A stretch of 5,539 bases of DNA from assembly GCA_031255035.1 (NCBI GenBank), contig JAIRTI010000191.1, positions 1 to 5,539 of the forward strand. Reading direction: 5' to 3'. The position numbers and the translations under genes were made by a program. This DNA is from Desulfovibrio sp. GTDB lineage: Bacteria; Desulfobacterota; Desulfovibrionia; Desulfovibrionales; Desulfovibrionaceae. The notes beneath the pieces were generated by a model. That model had not been told where the DNA came from. It did no database searches and worked only from the letters and a program-made list of their open reading frames with translations. This document shows positions 1 to 5,131 of this stretch, piece after piece; positions within the stretch are counted from its first letter, which is position 1, and every line of letters starts with the position of its first letter.

Positions 1-2
1 AT

Positions 3-38
3 GTTTCAATCCACATCCGGCGCCGTCCGCCGGACGAC
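3..38 (-). repeat. Single CRISPR-repeat-like element at the left edge (possible terminal repeat, degenerate)
   Basis: Read on the minus strand this 36-nt stretch begins GTCG and ends GTGGATTGAAAC. In between is a palindrome with 7-nt arms TCCGGCG (16-22) and CGCCGGA (28-34). Type I-C CRISPR repeats, including those I recall from Desulfovibrio, start with GTCG, have a central GC-rich palindrome and end in GTGGATTGAAAC, but are usually 32 nt. Only one copy lies in the window and only two bases precede it, so an array to the left can be neither confirmed nor excluded. No cas gene is visible. The same bases also take part in a longer inverted repeat (7-70), which is an equally good explanation. 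I hold the CRISPR reading loosely. Confidence 0.25.
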
Positions 39-70
39 TCCGCCCCGACGGATGGGAGCCGGGTGGATTG
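7..70. repeat. Long imperfect inverted repeat / hairpin
   Basis: CAATCCAC (7-14) is the exact reverse complement of GTGGATTG (63-70), and CCGGC (17-21) of GCCGG (58-62), with a 2-nt bulge at 15-16. Further in, GTCCG (25-29) can pair with CGGAT (49-53) if a G-T wobble is allowed. The local TCCGGCG/CGCCGGA hairpin (16-34) competes with this fold. There is no T-run on either side, so it does not look like a simple intrinsic terminator. It could be a remnant of a small mobile repeat or part of a structured RNA. The pairing is seen directly; the role is unknown. Confidence 0.5.
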
Positions 71-71
71 C

Positions 72-162
72 CCCCTCCCTGAAGGAAGGGGTTACCTGAA
101 AGGTATTCCCGGCGTTGCCGGGCGTCAAGCTGGCATCTCCCGGAAGGGAGAGGTTTCAAACC
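72..162. other. Cluster of five consecutive small hairpins (possible structured RNA)
   Basis: Five adjacent stems fill this 91-nt stretch. They are 72-79/84-91 (loop TGAA; one C/A mismatch on the plus strand becomes a G-U pair in a minus-strand RNA), 93-97/101-105 (loop GAA), 108-113/117-122 (CCCGGC-GTT-GCCGGG), 136-141/146-151 (TCTCCC-GGAA-GGGAGA) and the short palindrome GGTTTCAAACC (152-162). TGCC (116-119) could alternatively pair with GGCA (132-135), breaking the third hairpin. The small stable loops and dense packing look like an RNA fold or an intergenic repeat. I cannot match it to a known riboswitch or sRNA family. It lies downstream of the ycaO-like stop on the minus strand, and no gene follows it on the plus strand. 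Confidence 0.4.
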
Positions 163-173
163 ATAAAGGAAAT

Positions 174-225
174 TTCGATAATGAGAATTGCTGCCGAATC
201 AGTTGTCGTGACGGCTGATTCGGCA
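174..225 (-). terminator. Probable terminator of the ycaO-like gene, overlapping its stop codon
   Basis: Positions 192-202 and 215-225 form a perfect 11-bp inverted repeat (TGCCGAATCAG/CTGATTCGGCA) with a 12-nt loop. On the minus strand it is followed by the AT-rich tail GCAATTCTCATTATCGAA. The TGA stop of the ycaO-like gene (199-201) lies inside the distal arm of the stem, so a terminating ribosome would cover it. The tail has T's but no clean T-run, so this may be a weak or factor-assisted terminator. The same tail motif recurs after the PPOX gene. Confidence 0.5.
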
Positions 226-1944
226 ATAGCGCGCATAGAGCCGGAAGGGAACGCGGGAAAACGCATCCCGGTCCGCCGTCAGTTCAAGCCCGGGAACGAG
301 CGCCCGTACCACGGGAAAGTCCAGGCCCGCGCGCGTCAAATCCACATACACGGGCGGACGGCCGCTTCGGATCAAGATATCTTCCAGGAGAGCCAGGTTC
401 GTCCGGGGTGTCGGCAGAGAAAAATCGGGCAGGTCTTTGTACGATCGCGACGGCAGTTTGCGCAGCAGCGGGCCGGAGGGACCGGCGTCCAGGTACGGAT
501 AGGGGGTTTCGGTGAGGGCCGAAAGCAGGGCCCTGGAAGCGCTGAGGCTAGCCCCGCAGCCTCTGGCGATTGCTCCCTTGGGGCTCATTACGAAGCACTG
601 GAATACCGGCACGCCCAGCGGGCCGGCCAGATCCTGAAACTGCACGTTGACGCCTCGGGCTTTGTATTCGCGCAGAAGGGGGCCAAGGGCCGGGTCGTCG
701 TCCGCTTCAAGGGTGAAGCAGGAGCTTTTGCCGAAGGGCGTTGTCGCTTCGGCGTCGCGTTCGATAATTTCGAGGAGGGCGGCGATTTTCGCCTCTTCCA
801 TGCTGTTGCCCGCGGCAATGCCGGTGGACCCGTGGGCGTCCATGAGGGCGATCTCGTCCAGGTTGCTGAAAAGGCCGGCCAGTTGCGCCGGAACGTAGAT
901 TAGTCCGGCGGCCGCGTCGTGCCCGGCCATCCAGTGCAGGGGCTCGTCCAGGTAGGGCGCCTCAAGCGGAAAATCATTGGGGTCCACGGCCGGTCCGCGC
1001 TCTTGCGGCATGCGGGAATAGGGCGAGTATACAAGCCGGCGGTCTCCGGGGCGGTCCAGAACCCGGTCGCCGTCAACGCTCAGATAGACGGAGGCCCGTT
1101 CCACCATCTCCATGAGGCATGAGGCTCTGGCATTCGGAAGGGAGAGGCCCCGGCCGTAGGTGGTGGCCTGTCCCTCCAGGGAAAAGTCGTGCCGGCCGTT
1201 GCGGACGCTCAGACGCATGGTCCAGGGCCGGAGCAGGGAGACCGGACTCAAGGAGGCTGTGTGGCGCATTTCCCGTCCGGCAATGATATCCAGCGCCGAG
1301 AGCCGCTCTTCGGCCAGGGCGGCGGTTTCTTCGGCCGGGGGCCGGGCGTGGGGCGTCAGATTTTCGGGGAGGCGCTGACGGTGTTCGGCGTGAACAAGGG
1401 CAAGTTCCGGGCCGAATTCCCGCAGGAAGGCCGGGGTCAGTCCGGGCGGAAGCGGCAGACCTGGGGGCGTCCGGCAATCCTCTTCATACAAAGGCGCAAG
1501 CCCAAGGGACTCAGGGGTTTGCAGAGCCCTGTGCGCCTGGATGTTGGCGGTGAAAACGCGGCCCCATTGGCGCTGGGCGTCGCCGTCGGGCAACAAGGCC
1601 GCTTTCAGGTAGACAAGCGCCGTGGACGGCTCTTCGTCAAGCGGCTGTGAGGCAAGGCGGTCAAGGGCGTCCCGGAGCGAAGGGTCCAGAAGGGCAAGCT
1701 CCCGCGCCAGGCTGATCAGGGCGGAAGGCGGTTCCCTGCCCGAAGCTTTTTCGAGCGCCGCCCGGCATTCGGCCGCAGACATCGCCAGCATGCGCCGGAT
1801 GCAGTGCCGGCGCATGAATTCGTCCAAAGGGCGTCGGGCGAGGTAAGTCAGCGCTTCCGCCAGGGAGAGCGCGGGCTCGGGCTCACAGGCGAAGTAGCCG
1901 GTTGTGGCCTCCGTGGCGATGTGGGTGTAGGCGTAGCGCATCAT
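199..1944 (-). CDS. YcaO-domain protein with a long N-terminal extension
   Basis: 581-aa protein whose C-terminal part (about residues 225-575) is a YcaO domain. Visible blocks are GRGLSLPNARASCLMEMVER (264-283), GIAAGNSMEEA (375-385) followed by the helix ending EIIERD (392-397), and VDLT (534-537) with PVVRALVPGLE (544-554). Known YcaO enzymes use ATP to phosphorylate a peptide-backbone amide, giving azolines in RiPPs or thioamides together with TfuA; E. coli YcaO supports methylthiolation of ribosomal protein S12. The Glu-rich helices that bind ATP/Mg appear intact. Two oddities: about 215 residues of helix-rich sequence of unknown function precede the domain, and the usual Gln/Arg-rich helix after ALTE is replaced by TPYPYLDAGPSG (478-490). 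The C-terminus lacks the PxPxP tail of RiPP cyclodehydratases. The start is the first of two adjacent ATGs; the ribosome site is weak. No signal peptide or membrane segment is seen, so it is probably cytosolic. It probably shares the upstream aminopeptidase transcript. Family assignment is firm; substrate is unknown. Confidence 0.88.
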   Translation of the reverse strand: MMRYAYTHIATEATTGYFACEPEPALSLAEALTYLARRPLDEFMRRHCIRRMLAMSAAECRAALEKASGREPPSALISLARELALLDPSLRDALDRLASQPLDEEPSTALVYLKAALLPDGDAQRQWGRVFTANIQAHRALQTPESLGLAPLYEEDCRTPPGLPLPPGLTPAFLREFGPELALVHAEHRQRLPENLTPHARPPAEETAALAEERLSALDIIAGREMRHTASLSPVSLLRPWTMRLSVRNGRHDFSLEGQATTYGRGLSLPNARASCLMEMVERASVYLSVDGDRVLDRPGDRRLVYSPYSRMPQERGPAVDPNDFPLEAPYLDEPLHWMAGHDAAAGLIYVPAQLAGLFSNLDEIALMDAHGSTGIAAGNSMEEAKIAALLEIIERDAEATTPFGKSSCFTLEADDDPALGPLLREYKARGVNVQFQDLAGPLGVPVFQCFVMSPKGAIARGCGASLSASRALLSALTETPYPYLDAGPSGPLLRKLPSRSYKDLPDFSLPTPRTNLALLEDILIRSGRPPVYVDLTRAGLDFPVVRALVPGLELTADRDAFSRVPFRLYARYCRISRHDN

Positions 1945-1975
1945 AGGGGCCGTCCGTGGGCTTGCGGGATCGCGG

Positions 1976-1998
1976 CCGCGTTCCGCCGGGAAACGCGG
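1976..1998 (-). other. Small intercistronic hairpin between aminopeptidase and ycaO-like genes
   Basis: CCGCGTT (1976-1982) and AACGCGG (1992-1998) form a perfect 7-bp stem with a 9-nt loop, in the 67-nt gap between the two genes. No T-run follows on the minus strand, so it does not look like a terminator and is compatible with read-through. It might stabilise the upstream mRNA or partly separate expression of the two genes; this is inference. Confidence 0.3.
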
Positions 1999-2011
1999 GG
2001 CGGGATGAAGG

Positions 2012-3442
2012 TCAGGCTTTCAGGAACAGTTCCAAGGCCTGGGTGGTGGCGTAGAGGTCGGCGACGCCGGCGATTTCAAAAGGGCTGTGCATGCCCAGGA
2101 TGGGCGGGCCGAAGTCGATGATGTCCATGCCGTAGGCCGCGAGATGCATGGCTACCGTGCCGCCGCCGCCGCCGTCGACCTTGCCGAGTTCGGCCATTTG
2201 CCAGGGAATATTGCCCTTGGCCAGGATATTCCGCAGCCAGGCCACGTATTCGGGATGGGCGTCATTGGCCTCGTATTTGCCGCGATGGCCGGTGAATTTG
2301 CAGAAGCAGGGGCCGTGGCCGATGGTGGCCGCGTTGAGTCTCTCGTGCAGTTCCTGCCAGTCCGGGTCGACAGCGCCGTGGACGTCCGCCGAAATCCCCC
2401 TGGTGTTGAGCATGATGTCGGCAAAGCGGGCCCTGGGTTCCCAGGCCGCCGCCATATCCTGAACGCAATACTCAAAAAAACGTGATTTGGCGCCGGTGGA
2501 CCCCTCCGAGCCGATTTCCTCTTTGTCCCAGAACACAAGGCATTGCGCGCGCGCCGGAACGGCCCTGCCGTTTGCGAGCAGGGCTTCCAGCGCGGCGAAG
2601 ACGCAGATGCGGTCATCCTGGCCGTAGCCGCCGACAAGCCCTTTGTCCAGGCCGACATAGCGGGCCGGGCCGGCGGGCACGGCCTGAAGTTCCGCCGAAT
2701 ATAAATCCTCCTCCACCACGCCGTAGCGTTCGTTGAGGATGGTCAGAATACGCGCCTTGATGGGGTCGGTGGCGGCGTCTTCCTTTTTTTTCGAGCCGTC
2801 CTTGTCGCTTTTGGGCATGGGGCCGCTTTTGGGCATGGGGCCGTTTTGGGGCATGGGCTTGTGCGCCAGAATCAGGTTCAGGCGCTCCGCCTCAAAGGCG
2901 GTGGAGACGGGTTTTGTGATCTGATCCTTGGCCAGGTGCGGCAAAAGGTCGGCAATGGTGAACACCGGGTCATCGGGCCGTTCGCCGATGACGATGTTGA
3001 CGCTGTCGCCGTTTTTGCGGACGATGACGCCGTGCAGGGCCAGGGGGCGCGCCAGCCATTGATACTTGCGGATGCCGCCGTAATAGTGCGTCTTGGCCTG
3101 ACCGACGCCGGCCTGTTCCTGCAAGGGGCGCTGCTTCAGGTCAAGACGGGGCGTGTCCGCGTGGGCGCCGATGAAACGCATGCCCCGCGACAAGGGCTCT
3201 TTGCCCCGTCTGGCGATGAAAAGCGTTTTGCCGTGCAGATCGCGCATGATTTTATCGCCTTTCGCGTTCCGCCCGTAGCCGGCGGCCGCGAGACGCTCTC
3301 TGGCGTAGGCCACGGTTTCCCGTTCCGTTTTGCAGCGGGAGAGAAAATCAATATAGCGTTCGGCCAGGGATGCGATAGCCCGTTGTTCTTTGGCGCTGCT
3401 GAAGACGTCCCAGCAGTTGCGTGTTTTAAATTCCAGTGACAT
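2012..3442 (-). CDS. M18-family zinc aminopeptidase (aminopeptidase 1 / aspartyl aminopeptidase type)
   Basis: 476-aa cytosolic metallo-aminopeptidase of family M18, which removes N-terminal residues from peptides with a two-metal (usually zinc) site. Numbered from the ATG, the expected metal and catalytic motifs are all present: GAHADTP (His94, Asp96), YGQDDR (Asp276/277), DKEEIGSEG (Glu308/309), ISADVHGAVDP (Asp353) and GMHSP (His452). Also typical are YYGGIRKYQW (120-129) and the glycine-rich VDGGGGGTVAMH (422-433). Length fits bacterial M18 enzymes of the aminopeptidase-1 type. The ATG at 3442 is chosen over an upstream in-frame TTG (3457) because GAGGA lies 8 nt before it and the TTG has no such site. 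The gene follows asnS by 11 nt and is surely co-transcribed. Oddity: a low-complexity insert (about 196-225) with a six-residue tandem repeat and a lysine run sits in a loop that varies in this family. The exact N-terminal residue preference cannot be read from sequence. Confidence 0.95.
   Translation of the reverse strand: MSLEFKTRNCWDVFSSAKEQRAIASLAERYIDFLSRCKTERETVAYARERLAAAGYGRNAKGDKIMRDLHGKTLFIARRGKEPLSRGMRFIGAHADTPRLDLKQRPLQEQAGVGQAKTHYYGGIRKYQWLARPLALHGVIVRKNGDSVNIVIGERPDDPVFTIADLLPHLAKDQITKPVSTAFEAERLNLILAHKPMPQNGPMPKSGPMPKSDKDGSKKKEDAATDPIKARILTILNERYGVVEEDLYSAELQAVPAGPARYVGLDKGLVGGYGQDDRICVFAALEALLANGRAVPARAQCLVFWDKEEIGSEGSTGAKSRFFEYCVQDMAAAWEPRARFADIMLNTRGISADVHGAVDPDWQELHERLNAATIGHGPCFCKFTGHRGKYEANDAHPEYVAWLRNILAKGNIPWQMAELGKVDGGGGGTVAMHLAAYGMDIIDFGPPILGMHSPFEIAGVADLYATTQALELFLKA
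2784..2791 (-). other. Run of eight A (sense strand) in the aminopeptidase insert, potential slippage site
   Basis: The sense strand reads TCG AAA AAA AAG GAA here, encoding three lysines (218-220 from the ATG). The heptamer A-AAA-AAG is in the zero frame, the same arrangement used for programmed -1 frameshifting in E. coli dnaX. An AAGGA lies 7 nt upstream. I see no obvious strong stem just downstream. A -1 shift would end at a TGA at 2615-2613, before the catalytic Glu pair. Accidental slippage or simple lysine coding is more likely than a regulated frameshift. Confidence 0.25.
2811..2858. repeat. 18-bp in-frame tandem repeat, about 2.7 copies, inside the aminopeptidase gene
   Basis: Two 18-bp units (2811-2828 and 2829-2846) differ at one base, and a partial third copy follows (2847-2858). 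In the protein they give PMPQNG-PMPKSG-PMPKSD. Because the unit is a multiple of three, copy-number change would lengthen or shorten the loop without breaking the frame. The units are nearly identical, which suggests recent expansion. Confidence 0.85.
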
Positions 3443-3450
3443 AGTAGGTT

Positions 3451-3455
3451 TCCTC
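3451..3455 (-). promoter_or_regulatory. Ribosome binding site of the aminopeptidase gene, overlapping the asnS stop
   Basis: GAGGA on the minus strand is 8 nt upstream of the ATG at 3442. It overlaps the asnS TGA (3454-3456), so ribosomes finishing asnS are placed at the next start. This supports translational coupling and fixes the start at 3442. Confidence 0.75.
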
Positions 3456-4869
3456 AAAATTCAAGATTTTTCGGCGTCCTGGGAAAGGGGATGACGTCGC
3501 GTATGTTCGTCGCCCCGGTAAGCAGCATGAGCAGGCGTTCAAAGCCAAGGCCGAAGCCGGCATGGGGGGCCGAGCCGAAGCGGCGCAGGTCCAGATACCA
3601 CCAGTACAGGCTCATGTCGTGGCCGAGTTCCCTGACGCGCCGCTCAAGCACTTCCAGGCGGTCCTCGCGCTGGCTGCCGCCCGCCAGTTCGCCGACGCGC
3701 GGCGCCAGCAGGTCCATGGCCGCCACGGTTTTGTTGTCGTCGTTGAGCCGCATGTAGAAGGCCTTGATGGTCCTGGGGTAGTCGTACACGATCACCGGCT
3801 TTCCAAAGTGCTCTTCCGCCAGGAAGCGTTCATGTTCGGTTTGCAGGTCGGTGCCGAAAAAAGCCGGGAACTCAAAGGCCTTGCCGCTTTTTTGCAGAAT
3901 CTCCACCGCCTGCGCATAGGTGATGCGCGCGAAAGGCTCCTTCACCAGGATGTTCAGGCGGCCGAGCAGGCCGGTATCCACAAAACGGTTAAAGAGATCA
4001 ATATCCTGCGGACAGCGGGACAACACTTTGGCGACCACCGCGCGCGTCAGGTCCTCGGCCAGGTCCATGTCGCTTTCAAGGTCGGCAAAGGCCATTTCCG
4101 GCTCGACCATCCAGAATTCGGCGCAGTGGCGCGGCGTATTGGAATTTTCCGCGCGAAAGGTCGGGCCGAAGGTGTAGACTTTGCCAAGGCCCAGGGCCAT
4201 GTTTTCGGCTTCCAACTGCCCGGACACGGTCAGATTGCATTCCCGGCCGAAAAAATCCCCGGCAAAGGGGTCGTCCCGCTCCTTTTTTTCCTGCTGGCCG
4301 TGCGTCGGCAGGGTGGTGACGCGGAACATCTCGCCGGCGCCTTCGGCGTCGGAGCCGGTCAGAATCGGCGTGTGCACGTGAAAGAAACCGTGTTCTCTGA
4401 AATATTCGTGGATGGCAAAGGCGGCTTCGGATCGAATGCGGAACATGGCCCCGTATTTGTTGGTGCGGGGCCGCAAATGGGCGATGCCGCGCAGAAACTC
4501 GTCGGAATGGCGTTTTTTCTGCAAGGGGAAAGTTTCCGGATCGGCCGCGCCGTAAAGGATCATGTCGACGGCGCGCACCTCCCACTTCTGGCCTGTGCCG
4601 GGTGACTCGACCAGTTCGCCGAGCACGGCCACGGCCGCCCCGGTGTTCACCGACTCAAGCGCGGCGTGGGCTTTGGCGCTTTCGTCCACAATGACCTGGA
4701 TGTTGGCCAGACAGGAGCCGTCATTCAGCTCAAGGAAGCTCAACCCTTTGGCGTCGCGCCGGGTGCGCACCCAGCCGCAGACCACGATGACGCCCTCGGG
4801 CGCGCTGGCGGACAGGGCGTCGACAACGGTGGCGCGGCCGGCAAAAGCGCGATGGGGAAAGCTGGACAT
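3454..4869 (-). CDS. asnS: Asparaginyl-tRNA synthetase
   Basis: 471-aa class IIb aminoacyl-tRNA synthetase that activates asparagine with ATP and charges tRNA-Asn in the cytosol. Numbered from the chosen ATG, the N-terminal OB-fold anticodon-binding domain covers about residues 27-105 (VVCGWVRTRRDAKGLSF). The catalytic domain follows, with TPILTGSDAEGAGEMF (167-182), motif 2 FRAENSNTPRHCAEFW (238-253) followed by MVEPE (254-258), and motif 3 GFGLGFERLLM (438-448). The AENSNT string and the region DYPRTIKAFYM (363-373) are typical of AsnRS rather than AspRS, and the length matches bacterial AsnRS (E. coli about 466 aa). The ATG at 4869 is preferred over an in-frame ATG at 4884 because AAGGAG lies 6 nt before it. 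It is the first gene of a likely operon with the M18 aminopeptidase 11 nt downstream. Its presence indicates direct Asn-tRNA formation. Upstream DNA is a GC-rich hairpin repeat; no T-box leader is apparent. Confidence 0.97.
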   Translation of the reverse strand: MSSFPHRAFAGRATVVDALSASAPEGVIVVCGWVRTRRDAKGLSFLELNDGSCLANIQVIVDESAKAHAALESVNTGAAVAVLGELVESPGTGQKWEVRAVDMILYGAADPETFPLQKKRHSDEFLRGIAHLRPRTNKYGAMFRIRSEAAFAIHEYFREHGFFHVHTPILTGSDAEGAGEMFRVTTLPTHGQQEKKERDDPFAGDFFGRECNLTVSGQLEAENMALGLGKVYTFGPTFRAENSNTPRHCAEFWMVEPEMAFADLESDMDLAEDLTRAVVAKVLSRCPQDIDLFNRFVDTGLLGRLNILVKEPFARITYAQAVEILQKSGKAFEFPAFFGTDLQTEHERFLAEEHFGKPVIVYDYPRTIKAFYMRLNDDNKTVAAMDLLAPRVGELAGGSQREDRLEVLERRVRELGHDMSLYWWYLDLRRFGSAPHAGFGLGFERLLMLLTGATNIRDVIPFPRTPKNLEF

Positions 4870-4875
4870 GCGGTT

Positions 4876-4881
4876 CTCCTT
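4876..4881 (-). promoter_or_regulatory. asnS: Ribosome binding site that sets the asnS start
   Basis: AAGGAG on the minus strand lies 6 nt upstream of the ATG at 4869. An alternative in-frame ATG (4884-4882) immediately precedes this site and lacks a comparable one of its own, so translation most likely begins at 4869. Confidence 0.75.
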
Positions 4882-4895
4882 CATGAATTTTCCGG

Positions 4896-4969
4896 CCGGG
4901 GCGCTGCCCCGGACCCCGCCGGGGGAAATGATTTCCCCCGGACCCCCTCCGTTGGGTTACGGCTGAACG
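4896..4969 (+). repeat. Composite hairpin repeat, copy 1 (plus orientation)
   Basis: In order: hairpin A CCGGGGC-GCT-GCCCCGG (4896-4912), linker ACCCCG, hairpin B (4919-4941; perfect 11-nt arms around one central base, CCGGGGGAAAT/ATTTCCCCCGG), ACCCCC, a short spacer, TTGGGT (4952-4957), TAC, GGCTGA (4961-4966), ACG. The string CCCCGGACCCC occurs twice (4907-4917, 4936-4946). The same order of parts recurs on the minus strand at 4986-5050. Hairpins of the form GGGGC-loop-GCCCCGGACCCC are, to my recollection, frequent between genes in Desulfovibrio-like genomes. It lies just upstream of the asnS ribosome site, so it would be in the asnS leader or promoter region. Confidence 0.7.
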
Positions 4970-4985
4970 TATCAACAGGGCACAA

Positions 4986-5050
4986 CGATCAGCCACCCAA
5001 TCGCCGGGTCCAGGGCCGGCCAGGTCCTGGCGGGTGTGGGCAGAGCCCAC
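4986..5050 (-). repeat. Composite hairpin repeat, copy 2 (minus orientation, inverted partner)
   Basis: Read on the minus strand: hairpin A GTGGGC-TCT-GCCCAC (5050-5036), linker ACCCG, hairpin B with outer arms CCAGG (5030-5026) and CCTGG (5014-5010), ACCC, short spacer, TTGGGT (5000-4995), GGCTGA (4994-4989), TCG. This matches copy 1 part by part, although the hairpin arms themselves differ in sequence, so structure is kept more than bases. The two copies face each other across 16 nt, and TTGGGT and GGCTGA pair with their counterparts, making 4896-5050 one large interrupted dyad. The arrangement recalls paired REP/BIME elements. No transposase is visible. Confidence 0.65.
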
Positions 5051-5066
5051 ATGCGATCAAATTGGC

Positions 5067-5102
5067 TTCGACAAAATGAGAATTGCCGCAACGCCAGGCA
5101 AC
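5067..5102 (-). terminator. Possible 3'-end signal of the PPOX-like gene
   Basis: On the minus strand TTGCC (5101-5097) can pair with GGCAA (5087-5083), plus one outer G-U pair, with a 9-nt loop. The AT-rich tail TTCTCATTTTGTCGAA follows. The stem is short and the T-run interrupted, so a terminator is only suggested. Support comes from the shared 12-mer GCAATTCTCATT, which also follows the strong stem at the end of the ycaO-like gene. It begins about 30 nt after the PPOX stop codon. Confidence 0.3.
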
Positions 5103-5131
5103 GACGCCAAAACGAAAAATCGGCGCTTCCC

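Noticed and set aside
178..196. Fur-box-like string GATAATGAGAAT
   Set aside because: Only the first half-site fits the palindromic consensus, and it lies at the 3' end of a gene with no promoter to control.
1..216. Plus-strand frames open from the left edge (frame from 1 to TGA at 97-99; frame from 3 to about 216), possibly a gene tail entering the window
   Set aside because: The sequence is hairpin-rich and the peptides resemble nothing known; without upstream sequence a gene cannot be supported.
115..903. 262-codon open frame on the plus strand; its in-frame ATG at 181 has an AAAGGA about 10 nt upstream
   Set aside because: It is antisense to the conserved C-terminal half of the YcaO domain, has the Arg/Gly/Gln-rich composition of a GC-rich shadow frame and resembles no family.
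3562..4605. 347-codon open frame on the plus strand
   Set aside because: It is fully antisense to asnS, whose class II motifs are unmistakable; long antisense frames are common in GC-rich DNA.
4870..5131. Promoter or T-box/attenuator leader for asnS
   Set aside because: No convincing -35/-10 pair at proper spacing, no T-box sequence, and the hairpins are not followed by T-runs. The region is better described as repeats.
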